Shown in pieces: positions 1-5,271 of a stretch of 5,271 nt of DNA. Under the pieces are notes generated by a model, which was not told the DNA's origin, searched no databases, and saw nothing but the letters and a program-made list of their open reading frames with translations. Location: positions 1 to 5,271 of the forward strand of contig JAZNBI010000137.1 of the NCBI GenBank assembly GCA_045586995.1, read 5' to 3'. Position 1 is the first letter of the stretch. Each line of letters starts with the position of its first letter. Both the position numbers and the translations under genes were made by a program. The stretch comes from JAZNBI01 sp045586995. GTDB taxonomy: Bacteria > Bacillota > Clostridia > Oscillospirales > CAG-272.

Positions 1-252
1 AGTTTGTTTTACCGTGAAAGAGTCCGAAACTTTTACCGATTTCAAGCTATCAAAGCTTGATTTTGCACCAATATCCGATGAAATAATGCCCTTAATTCCA
101 GAAGATAATCCTGCATTAACGCTATCATGGCTATTGGTTTCGATCCTATTCTCTAAAACACGATTTTCTTGAATAAAGTTATTGCGGATCATACGTAATT
201 CGTAAACTTTTTCAAGATTTATGTAGTATAAGCTAAATAGTTCTTTTCCCAT
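1..252 (-). CDS. Unidentified protein, 5' part only (runs off left edge)
   Basis: An open frame begins at an ATG at 252 and stays open for 84 codons to the window edge, so the C-terminus is missing. An AAAGGTG ribosome binding site (258-264) sits 5 nt before the ATG and supports the start. The protein begins MGKELFSLYYINLEKVYEL. It continues with a charged, Asn-rich stretch, a Gly/Ser-rich part (around residues 49-65) and a segment containing VKVSDSFTVKQT at the visible end. There is no signal peptide or membrane segment in the visible part. It lies 53 bp after the S-subunit stop on the same strand, with no convincing terminator between, so it is probably the next gene of the operon. The layout (beta-like start, Gly/Ser-rich part, then a 'SF-VK-T' segment) faintly recalls the DUF6414 family often found in defence islands. 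That is a weak impression only. The function is unknown. Confidence 0.72.
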   Translation of the reverse strand, partial: MGKELFSLYYINLEKVYELRMIRNNFIQENRVLENRIETNSHDSVNAGLSSGIKGIISSDIGAKSSFDSLKSVKVSDSFTVKQT

Positions 253-305
253 AGTAGCACCTTTATTTGTTTATAGGTTTTTTAACACTTCTTCAAGTGT
301 GAATT

Positions 306-1487
306 TCAGTCAATATCGTTAGATACAACCTTTTTTGTTACACCGATTTTTTGGTCTGCGTATAAAACGACGTCTTTGATTACGAGCTTTTGAATTGCAG
401 AAATGAACGTTTTCATACTTTCATAATCAGGTTTTTTGTCTTTCGTCGGCAAAAGAATATCCAAAGCGTCCGCATCTTTTGCATAGAAGTTTCTCGAATA
501 ATCAAATTTCCCCGAATGCGATGATTTATGAATTGCTGTAGTAACGAAAATCGCCGCATATTTAGGCAACATTTCCGTATGCACGACAGCCACATGGTCG
601 TCTGCGCCGTATTTATAATTACGGTATTTTGCAGAGCCAAACATATCAATTGTAGTGGTATTTGCTTCAAAAATCTCAACTTCGTTTCCGATATAAGCCG
701 AAATTCCTTCAAATGCTTCCCCTGCGGTTACAAAGGGCAAATCACCTTCAATTCGATCTGCGCTTTTAAGTCGTTTTCCTCGTGTGGACTTGCCGTACAA
801 TTTTTCAAGATTATAGCTTGACCATTGCAGCTCGTTAAAGTTTGCAAGAGCCGTGTCTTCCTCCGCCGTTAACGTATAATCCTTTAATCCCGTTACAGAT
901 AAGTAAGCCTCCAGCTCGGCTATACGCCGAGCCTCCAGCTCGGCTATAAAACTTTCCATAAAATCAAAGTCTATTTTGCTATTTTTGACAGGAAGCTGAA
1001 TAATCGTTTTATTCATTTCTTCTCGGTTGAACTTATGACCGTAATCATATTTTTTGTTGGAAGTTGCAATTCTACAAGAAGAAATGATGAAAGAAGCAAT
1101 CGCTTTGTTAAACGGCTTAAATGTCGGGACAAAATGTTGAATATGAGAATACCCGATAAAATCCTTTGATTGATAAAACATCGTATCGGCGCCAACCGTT
1201 GTATCAGAGCAAGTTATAGTATTTCCAGCGTTAAGAGGTTGCAACGAAGAAAATCCCATAACACCGTTATCAATAGATTGATTTGAAACTAACGGAGTGT
1301 TGCCACGATTAAGCAAAATTTCTTCATTTGATAAGCGATAATATTTTGTAGGATTGATTTCAAATAAACTGCCGAGTTCATATTCGCCCCACTTAACAGT
1401 TCGCAGTTTTTCGTTAAGTGAGGCATCTATTTTCCCAGGCGTTCGTCTTCCTTGTTTTCGCGTTTCAAAACGCAAGAAACTTCCCAC
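306..1487 (-). CDS. Restriction-modification specificity (S) subunit, BcgI-B/HsdS-like, two target recognition domains
   Basis: This is the DNA-recognition subunit that directs the adjacent nuclease-methyltransferase to a split target sequence. TRD1 spans about residues 33-175 (starting near WGEYELGSLFEINPTKYY). A short helical spacer follows (about 176-215), then TRD2 (about 220-350, starting near WSSYNLEKLYGKSTRGKRL), then a C-terminal helix (about 355-385). The two TRDs are dissimilar, so the half-sites should differ. The length, 393 aa, is normal for S subunits. The spacer carries a tandem IAELEA motif (residues 181-194) encoded by a 24-bp direct repeat. The start is uncertain. The frame opens with GTG at 1487, inside the upstream gene, with no good ribosome binding site. 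A TTG at 1475 has GGGAAG shortly before it. The first in-frame ATG is codon 77, inside TRD1, and is too late. Roughly the first 20-25 residues look unlike an S subunit and may not be translated. Confidence 0.9.
   Translation of the reverse strand: MGSFLRFETRKQGRRTPGKIDASLNEKLRTVKWGEYELGSLFEINPTKYYRLSNEEILLNRGNTPLVSNQSIDNGVMGFSSLQPLNAGNTITCSDTTVGADTMFYQSKDFIGYSHIQHFVPTFKPFNKAIASFIISSCRIATSNKKYDYGHKFNREEMNKTIIQLPVKNSKIDFDFMESFIAELEARRIAELEAYLSVTGLKDYTLTAEEDTALANFNELQWSSYNLEKLYGKSTRGKRLKSADRIEGDLPFVTAGEAFEGISAYIGNEVEIFEANTTTIDMFGSAKYRNYKYGADDHVAVVHTEMLPKYAAIFVTTAIHKSSHSGKFDYSRNFYAKDADALDILLPTKDKKPDYESMKTFISAIQKLVIKDVVLYADQKIGVTKKVVSNDID
907..948 (-). repeat. 24-bp tandem repeat in the S-subunit spacer helix
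   Basis: Two identical 18-bp copies (907-924 and 931-948, plus-strand GCCTCCAGCTCGGCTATA) are separated by 6 bp, giving a 24-bp period, exactly eight codons. On the coding strand they give IAELEARR followed by IAELEAYL, in the conserved helical spacer between the TRDs. In type I S subunits such as EcoR124I, the number of short TAEL-type repeats at this place sets the distance between the half-sites. That a copy change here would alter the spacer is inference by analogy. Confidence 0.8.
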
Positions 1488-3478
1488 GCTAAATAGTCGC
1501 TAACCGTTTTCTTAAAATCCTCAAGAGAAGGTTTTGTATCAACAGGGGCAGTTTGATTCCAATCTGCGCCGTTCTCAGGATCAATTTGTCCCTCGTAATA
1601 TTCTCGTTCCGTGAAAATATTAAGTTTTGATTTACCGAAACGAACCAAATCAACTATTTCTTGATAGCGCTCTTTTGCTCTATCAGTATCTTGTAAATTA
1701 TTACTTGCTTTTTTACGATTCGTTCTCGTGTAACCGTCGTTGGAAAAATCAATAAATTTAACAACGTCGTCTTTTTGGTGTGCTTCTCCCACACGGAAAA
1801 CATATACGTTGGTTTGTACGCTTGATTTTCCGATGAAAATATCAATAGGCATTTTAATGCTTGCCAAAAGGGTATTGTTTTTTAATATTTTTTTGTTGTA
1901 TGAAGTAGCTTTTCCAGAGCCTGCGGAATTTTGAATAATAATTGCTGCGTAACCGTTACTCATCATTGACAGAGCCTTTTCAACGAAATTCATACCATTG
2001 CCAGGCGCAGAATAAGGGGGATTCAAAACAAATGCCGTAGCTGGGAATTTCTCATCGGTTTTTCCAAAGCCGTAATTACCATCGAAGTCTTTTAATGAGT
2101 CCTTATTTAAAATATTAGAGCTACCGTCACCCATTAAAATCATATTCAATATAGCAAGCATATAAACGCCTGGTAAAAGCTCGATACCAAGTAATTGTTC
2201 TGCTTTAATTTTTGCTTGTTTTTTCAATAAATCTTCGGGCGATTTAATTTTGTTTTTCGCATCAATGAGCATTTCGTTCATTGCGGCAACCAACAAGCCA
2301 GCCGAGCCTGTCGCAAAGTCCCAAACATAGGAATCCTTGTTGACACGAGCCAAACGCACAAGAAGTGTTGCAACGTAAGAGGGAGTAAGAACTACGTCGT
2401 TTAATTTATCTTGAGTAAAACCAAGCCAGCCGTACATTTCATTAAAAAGTTTGCCCGTAAAATCCGTGGTTAAACCGATTTTATAATATATGCCTAAATC
2501 ATCTACGATTTTTGTAAACACTCTTTTTAATTGGCTTTCATTGTTTTCTACTTTATTGATGTTTTCGGTAAGGAGCGTGTTTGACAGCGTGCGAATTATA
2601 AATTCTTTCTTATCTTCAGGCAGTTCTTTTTTCGATAAAAATGCTTTGATTTTTCTTACCATAATTTCGCCGTCAGTATCTCCATCCTCCGTAGAAGATT
2701 TCAAGTCAGACTTTTCAAGAGGCTTGACTTTTCCAGGAATACCGAGCGTTGCAATGATAGAAGCAGCAACGAGATAAACCCTATCGTTTTCGCCCAAGCC
2801 TTTTTCGTTTTGGTAAATATCGTTATTGAGTTTTACGAGGCTTGCATTGATTTCCTTTTCTCTTTTTTCTTTTAAGCGGTCTATTTCATCTTGGGTAAGC
2901 TGTAAAGCCTTTACCTTTTCAATAAAAGAATCAAAATGTTTCTTTTTCAAGAATGAAAAATCCGTATATTCTCCAACCTTTTGTCCCACACCGAAGTTGC
3001 TTTTGGAAACGTAATACACTCCGATTTCATACTCGATTTTTCCGCTTTCATTTTTGAACCCCGTCATACCGATAGCGATAATTTCCGAATAGCTGGTATG
3101 GTGCAATATGGCGTTTGCATAATGGACAGCGCCGTTTACCGCATAAGAATTGATATTTTTGAAATTTGGCTCGTTTTTTGCGGTTTTATTATCAACTTGA
3201 CCATTGGCATCGAGTTTGACTAATTTATCTTTATAGCCCTTATATTCGATAAGAATAGGATAATAATTTAAATTTTTATCTTGTAACAATAATTTAGCAT
3301 CGGGGCGGTTTCCTCCGACTCCGCCGTTTTTGGAATAATAATCATTGAGAGCTTTATCAATTTCGGTATTTAAATCTTCCTGCTCCAATTTGTAATCTAA
3401 TTTATAGGATTTCAACCAACCGTTTGCCAAATCTGCGATATTCGGCTCAATGGATTTTTTCATTACTTTCGTTGCCAT
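1427..3478 (-). CDS. Fused nuclease / N6-adenine DNA methyltransferase (BcgI-A-like type IIB or type I-like RM subunit)
   Basis: This is predicted to methylate adenine in the target using S-adenosylmethionine and, through an N-terminal nuclease domain, to cut unmodified DNA. The N-terminal part (about 1-190) has PD at residues 59-60 and E78-Y-K80 after a hydrophobic strand (YYPILIEYKG). This fits a PD-(D/E)XK nuclease. A helical region (about 190-360) follows, then the gamma-class methyltransferase: LTPSYVATLLVRL (364-376, motif X), DFATGSAGLL (387-396, motif I, SAM binding) and NPPY (486-489, motif IV, catalytic). Its 683 aa exceed a plain HsdM (about 500 aa) and are close to BcgI A, a known nuclease-methyltransferase fusion. 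AAGGAG at 3486-3491 lies 7 nt before the ATG. The gene starts 31 bp after the KilA-N gene, and its end overlaps the S frame. No hsdR is present in the window. Methyltransferase identity is firm. The nuclease call rests on motif reading. Confidence 0.92.
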   Translation of the reverse strand: MATKVMKKSIEPNIADLANGWLKSYKLDYKLEQEDLNTEIDKALNDYYSKNGGVGGNRPDAKLLLQDKNLNYYPILIEYKGYKDKLVKLDANGQVDNKTAKNEPNFKNINSYAVNGAVHYANAILHHTSYSEIIAIGMTGFKNESGKIEYEIGVYYVSKSNFGVGQKVGEYTDFSFLKKKHFDSFIEKVKALQLTQDEIDRLKEKREKEINASLVKLNNDIYQNEKGLGENDRVYLVAASIIATLGIPGKVKPLEKSDLKSSTEDGDTDGEIMVRKIKAFLSKKELPEDKKEFIIRTLSNTLLTENINKVENNESQLKRVFTKIVDDLGIYYKIGLTTDFTGKLFNEMYGWLGFTQDKLNDVVLTPSYVATLLVRLARVNKDSYVWDFATGSAGLLVAAMNEMLIDAKNKIKSPEDLLKKQAKIKAEQLLGIELLPGVYMLAILNMILMGDGSSNILNKDSLKDFDGNYGFGKTDEKFPATAFVLNPPYSAPGNGMNFVEKALSMMSNGYAAIIIQNSAGSGKATSYNKKILKNNTLLASIKMPIDIFIGKSSVQTNVYVFRVGEAHQKDDVVKFIDFSNDGYTRTNRKKASNNLQDTDRAKERYQEIVDLVRFGKSKLNIFTEREYYEGQIDPENGADWNQTAPVDTKPSLEDFKKTVSDYLAWEVSCVLKRENKEDERLGK

Positions 3479-3509
3479 TTTTTTGCTCCTTAAATGATAA
3501 TAGTGTAAA

Positions 3510-4316
3510 TTATTTCAATAACTTTCTGCTTTCTGTTTCATTAAGCACTTTCATTTGCGAAATTGCTATTTGATTGAGTTTACGCAGGCGTTCAGGCTGA
3601 GATAAACCATCGGAAATTAACACGGCGTTGATATTTTCCATATTGGAAAGGCAGATCAATTCGTTAATGGTGGCGTAATCACGGATATTTCCTTTTTTGT
3701 CGGGATTGTTATCGCGCCATTCCTTTGCCGTCATACCGAATAATGCCACGTTCAGCACATCCGCTTCATTTGCATACACGAAACTGATTTGCGTAGGAGT
3801 AAGCTCGGCAGGAATGAGATTTTCCTTGATTGCATCGGTATGAATACGGTAATTGATTTTCGCAAGTTCGCGCTTTGCCGACCAACCAAGTTGCTTTTGT
3901 TCTTCATCCTTTAAGCGTTGGAATTCTTTAATAAAATAGAGTTTGAACTCAACCGATATCCAACTTGCAAACTCAAAAGCAATATCCTTATGAGCGTATG
4001 TACCACCATATCTTCCTGCTTTGGAAATAATACCGATAGCATTCGTTGTTTCTACCCATTTTTTAGGCGAAAGAATAAATGCATTTAATCCCGCTTGTTT
4101 TCTAAACCCCTCGAATTCGACGGGATTAAAATTCGGATTATTGAGAGTTTCCCATATTCCCAAGAACTCAATCGTGTTACGATTACGCATCCAATTTCCG
4201 ATAACAGCGTCGGTTTCGCTCGTTTTATATTTTGCGATATCCGTAATGCAGATATAATCGTTTTCGTCAATGCTTTGATATTTTACGTCTATTCCTTTAA
4301 CAATCAGCTCTTTCAT
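3510..4316 (-). CDS. KilA-N domain protein
   Basis: This is a 268-aa soluble protein with an N-terminal KilA-N domain, a DNA-binding fold common in phages, large DNA viruses and bacterial accessory loci. Visible family features are YICITDIAKYK (about residues 21-31), a segment with GNWMRNRNTIEFLGIWE (about 40-56), and GRYGGTYAHKDIAFEFASWI (about 101-120) followed by FKLYFIKEFQRLK. The C-terminal half (about 150-268) holds NYRIHTDAIKENLIP and YANEADVLNVALFGMTAKEW. This part tends to accompany KilA-N in bacterial RM-associated proteins. Its role is not established. The start overlaps the upstream stop in a TAATG junction, and AGGAGG at 4324-4329 lies 7 nt before the ATG, so translation is probably coupled to the HTH gene. 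Inferred roles are a DNA-binding regulator or an accessory defence factor. Family assignment is confident, function is not. Confidence 0.88.
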   Translation of the reverse strand: MKELIVKGIDVKYQSIDENDYICITDIAKYKTSETDAVIGNWMRNRNTIEFLGIWETLNNPNFNPVEFEGFRKQAGLNAFILSPKKWVETTNAIGIISKAGRYGGTYAHKDIAFEFASWISVEFKLYFIKEFQRLKDEEQKQLGWSAKRELAKINYRIHTDAIKENLIPAELTPTQISFVYANEADVLNVALFGMTAKEWRDNNPDKKGNIRDYATINELICLSNMENINAVLISDGLSQPERLRKLNQIAISQMKVLNETESRKLLK

Positions 4317-4525
4317 TATTCTGCCTCCTGGATAATTTCCATAATATCGTCAAAAGAGCAATCCAAAGCAACGCAGATTTTCATGAGAGTTTCTGCGTTT
4401 ACATTTTCGCCCTTGTTCAATTTGTTGAGAGTATAGCTACTCAAGCCTGCCATTTGAACAAGGTCTTTTTTCTTTATATCCTTGTCAATTAACAATTTCC
4501 ATAGCCTTTTGTAACTGATCGCCAT
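4316..4525 (-). CDS. Small Cro/CI (XRE)-family HTH transcriptional regulator
   Basis: This is a 69-aa protein consisting almost entirely of one Cro/CI-type helix-turn-helix domain. The pattern is YKRLWKLLIDKDIKKKDLVQ, then MAGLSSYTLNKLNKGENV (recognition helix region), then LMKICVALDCSFDDIMEII. It belongs to the small YozG/HTH_26-like group. The start is the ATG at 4525. AAGGAG (4533-4538) lies 7 nt upstream and a sigma-A promoter lies at 4560-4588. A longer in-frame start at 4588 would fall on the promoter itself and adds residues unlike the family. As first gene of the RM operon, with inverted repeats just upstream of the promoter, it is probably the autoregulatory controller, comparable in role to C proteins of RM systems. 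That role is inference. Its stop overlaps the KilA-N start by one base. Confidence 0.9.
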   Translation of the reverse strand: MAISYKRLWKLLIDKDIKKKDLVQMAGLSSYTLNKLNKGENVNAETLMKICVALDCSFDDIMEIIQEAE

Positions 4526-4559
4526 AATAACGCTCCTTTTACAAGTATTCGATAAAATT

Positions 4560-4588
4560 ATTATAGCATATATCTCAAATAAAATCAA
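4560..4588 (-). promoter_or_regulatory. Sigma-A type promoter of the leftward RM operon
   Basis: On the minus strand a -35 box TTGATT (4583-4588) and a perfect -10 box TATAAT (4560-4565) are separated by 17 bp. A TG just before the -10 box (TGCTATAAT) gives an extended -10. Transcription should start near 4553, leaving a leader of about 28 nt before the HTH ATG at 4525. No other equally good promoter was noticed further down the operon. Confidence 0.8.
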
Positions 4589-4617
4589 TGCAAAATTGCA
4601 ACTTCGCTCAATTTTGC
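4589..4617. promoter_or_regulatory. Candidate operator: inverted repeats abutting the -35 box
   Basis: A perfect 9-bp inverted repeat, GCAAAATTG (4590-4598) and CAATTTTGC (4609-4617), has a 10-nt spacer. Its left arm overlaps a smaller dyad TGCAA-AA-TTGCA (4589-4600). It directly abuts the -35 box of the RM operon promoter. This suits a site for the HTH regulator or the KilA-N protein. It is AT-rich, so chance cannot be excluded. Confidence 0.45.
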
Positions 4618-4627
4618 TCTAAAATAA

Positions 4628-4641
4628 TTTATTCGAATAAA
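4628..4641. promoter_or_regulatory. 14-bp perfect palindrome upstream of the RM promoter
   Basis: TTTATTCGAATAAA is its own reverse complement. A near copy of half of it (TATTCGATAAAATT, 4546-4559) lies around the predicted transcription start. The related sites flank the promoter and could be bound by a dimeric repressor such as the HTH protein. This is pattern-based only. Confidence 0.35.
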
Positions 4642-4666
4642 ATTTTTTCGAGAAATTTTCGTCTCA

Positions 4667-4850
4667 GGGTGGTCACTTGTCTCAAAAAACTGCTTTTACA
4701 TAAGTGAGGGGAAAATTTTTCTCATCAGGGTGTCCACCTATACTTAAAAACGGCTTTTATAATAGTAAGGGGATAAATTTTCAATTAGACCGTGTACTGA
4801 TAGTGAAAAATCGGCTTTTACAATAGTGAGAGATAAAATAAATATACACA
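4667..4850 (+). repeat. Three degenerate tandem repeats of about 61-62 bp
   Basis: The units begin near 4667, 4728 and 4790. Each has a GGTGTCCAC-like start, then an A-rich run, then a core close to CGGCTTTTAYAATAGTGAGG, then an AT-rich tail. The cores contain an A4-5/T4 dyad around the central CGGC or CTGC. The first two units keep GAGGGG or AAGGGG after the core. The third has drifted (GAGAGATAAA). They end about 30 bp before the start of the truncated HTH gene. Likely roles are iteron-like or regulatory sites, or an origin, of the mobile element to which that gene belonged. No function can be shown. Confidence 0.75.
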
Positions 4851-4880
4851 CATTTTTAAGTTCAACAATAGGAGATAAAA

Positions 4881-4972
4881 ATGCGAAACAAAAACTTCTT
4901 TATGCTACCCAATCGAATATTCTCACTCGGATTAAAGCCGAAGGAATTTGCCGTCTACTGTTGCCTTCTACG
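4881..4972 (+). pseudogene. Truncated clostridial HTH protein (HTH_36-like), N-terminal remnant
   Basis: AGGAG (4870-4874) lies 6 nt before an ATG at 4881. The frame reads MRNKNFFMLPNRIFSLGLKP and continues to YCCLLR at residue 31. This resembles the start of helix-turn-helix proteins common in clostridial integrative elements, where the segment leads into a replication-initiator-like winged HTH. After codon 31 the similarity stops, and the frame ends at a TAG (5010-5012) after 43 codons. The recognition-helix part is missing, so this is a relic and not a working regulator. The assignment is from memory of the family's opening residues. Confidence 0.65.
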
Positions 4973-5152
4973 CTCACGCCCGAATTGCTACGAGTGTTTA
5001 TCCGTAAAATAGAAGTCTTTGAAAAGATGGAAAAATACTCAAGGAAAGTCGGCAATCTCATCAATATCCACTATGCATTCCAACTTCCCGAACAAGACGG
5101 AATGCCGATGCTCAAAATGCTACTTCCAAGCAACATGAGAGAAACTGCGTAA
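4973..5152 (+). pseudogene. 3' end of a large serine recombinase gene (DUF4368-type C-terminus)
   Basis: The frame reads LTPELLRVFIRKIEVFEK, then SRKVGNLINIHYAFQLPEQ, ending in MRETA and TAA: 59 codons before the stop. The pattern 'LTPELL--FI-KIEV-EK' plus 'I-IHY-F' is typical of the very C-terminus (DUF4368) of large serine recombinases such as those of Tn4451/Tn5397-like elements. The catalytic serine domain, recombinase domain and zinc-ribbon parts are all absent. It follows directly on the HTH remnant but one frame away, so a deletion has joined two genes. The surrounding open frame from a GTG at 4826 is an accident of this join. Confidence 0.7.
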
Positions 5153-5159
5153 AAAAGCA

Positions 5160-5189
5160 GTACACGGAAGGCAAATGCCTTCCGTGTAC
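5160..5189 (-). terminator. 14-bp perfect inverted repeat, candidate leftward terminator
   Basis: The arms GTACACGGAAGGCA (5160-5173) and TGCCTTCCGTGTAC (5176-5189) match perfectly, with 2 nt between them (realistically a 13-bp stem with a 4-nt loop). Read on the minus strand the stem is followed by TGC and six Ts (5156-5151), which fits an intrinsic terminator for transcripts entering from the right. Read rightward there is no U-tract. It begins 7 nt after the recombinase stop, so it may also be part of the old element's 3' end. Confidence 0.55.
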
Positions 5190-5204
5190 ATACCGCCCCG
5201 AATT

Positions 5205-5262
5205 CTCCGTTAAGAACACAACGGAAAATCGGAGCATTTTTTGTATTCGACCAAAGGTCGAA
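5205..5262 (+). other. Gene-free right edge with small dyads
   Basis: No gene is seen after 5152. CTCCG (5205-5209) can pair with CGGAG (5230-5234), which is followed by CA and six Ts (5237-5242), a weak rightward terminator. A competing hairpin TCCGTT (5206-5211) with AACGGA (5220-5225) uses the same bases. A 7-bp hairpin TTCGACC-AAA-GGTCGAA (5246-5262) follows. None is strong evidence of function. Confidence 0.3.
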
Positions 5263-5271
5263 ATTATCTCT

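Noticed and set aside
285..300. Terminator after the S gene (ACACTT-CTTC-AAGTGT hairpin)
   Set aside because: The stem is only 6 bp, and on the operon strand it is followed by an A-tract rather than a U-tract, so it should not end leftward transcription.
2490..3223. Plus-strand open frames of 62-95 codons opposite the methyltransferase gene (also opposite the S and KilA-N genes)
   Set aside because: They lie antisense to well-supported genes, show no family resemblance or good ribosome binding sites, and are typical antisense shadows.
1427..3478. Plain type I HsdM needing an external HsdR
   Set aside because: This remains possible, but the extra N-terminal 190 or so residues with PD...EYK and the total length fit a nuclease-methyltransferase fusion better, and no hsdR is seen in the window.
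4316..4588. Longer 90-aa version of the HTH regulator
   Set aside because: The extra 21 residues would be encoded by the promoter -35/-10 region itself. The ATG at 4525 has AAGGAG at ideal spacing and gives the normal family length.
4667..4850. CRISPR array
   Set aside because: There are only three units, they are diverged along their whole length with no unique spacers between identical repeats, and no cas genes are nearby.
4826..5152. A 108-codon open frame starting at GTG
   Set aside because: Its first 49 or so codons lie over the third repeat and, out of frame, over the HTH remnant. Only the last 59 codons resemble a known family. It has no matching ribosome binding site and is best explained as an accident of a deletion joint.

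Overview
The window looks like accessory DNA from a low-GC, Gram-positive-type bacterium, probably a Clostridia-like member of the Bacillota. The signs are AT-rich spacers, strong AAGGAG-type ribosome binding sites before nearly every start, a consensus-like sigma-A promoter, and mobile-element fragments typical of clostridial integrative elements. The species cannot be named from the sequence.

Most of the window (about 4590 down to 1) is one operon read leftward on the minus strand. In transcription order it holds: a small Cro/CI-type HTH regulator (4525-4316); a KilA-N domain protein (4316-3510) whose start overlaps the regulator's stop by one base; a 683-residue fusion of a PD-(D/E)XK-type nuclease and an N6-adenine methyltransferase (3478-1427); a two-TRD specificity (S) subunit overlapping the end of the methyltransferase gene (1487-306); and the first 84 codons of an unidentified gene that runs off the left edge (252-1). 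A promoter (TTGATT, 17 bp, TATAAT) lies just before the regulator, with inverted repeats immediately upstream of it.

The methyltransferase and S genes are best read as a BcgI-like (type IIB) or related restriction-modification system. The nuclease appears to be built into the N-terminus of the modification subunit, so a separate hsdR is not required. The HTH protein probably controls the operon. The KilA-N protein is a recurrent but poorly understood companion of RM loci. The unfinished left-edge gene may extend the defence island.

The right side (about 4660-5271) is a decayed mobile-element end read rightward. It contains three degenerate tandem repeats of about 61-62 bp, then the ribosome binding site and first 31 or so codons of a clostridial HTH (HTH_36-like) protein. 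These are joined out of frame, by what looks like a deletion, to the last 59 or so codons of a large serine recombinase. A perfect 14-bp inverted repeat and other small dyads follow. The RM operon is therefore placed divergently against the scar of an integrative element.
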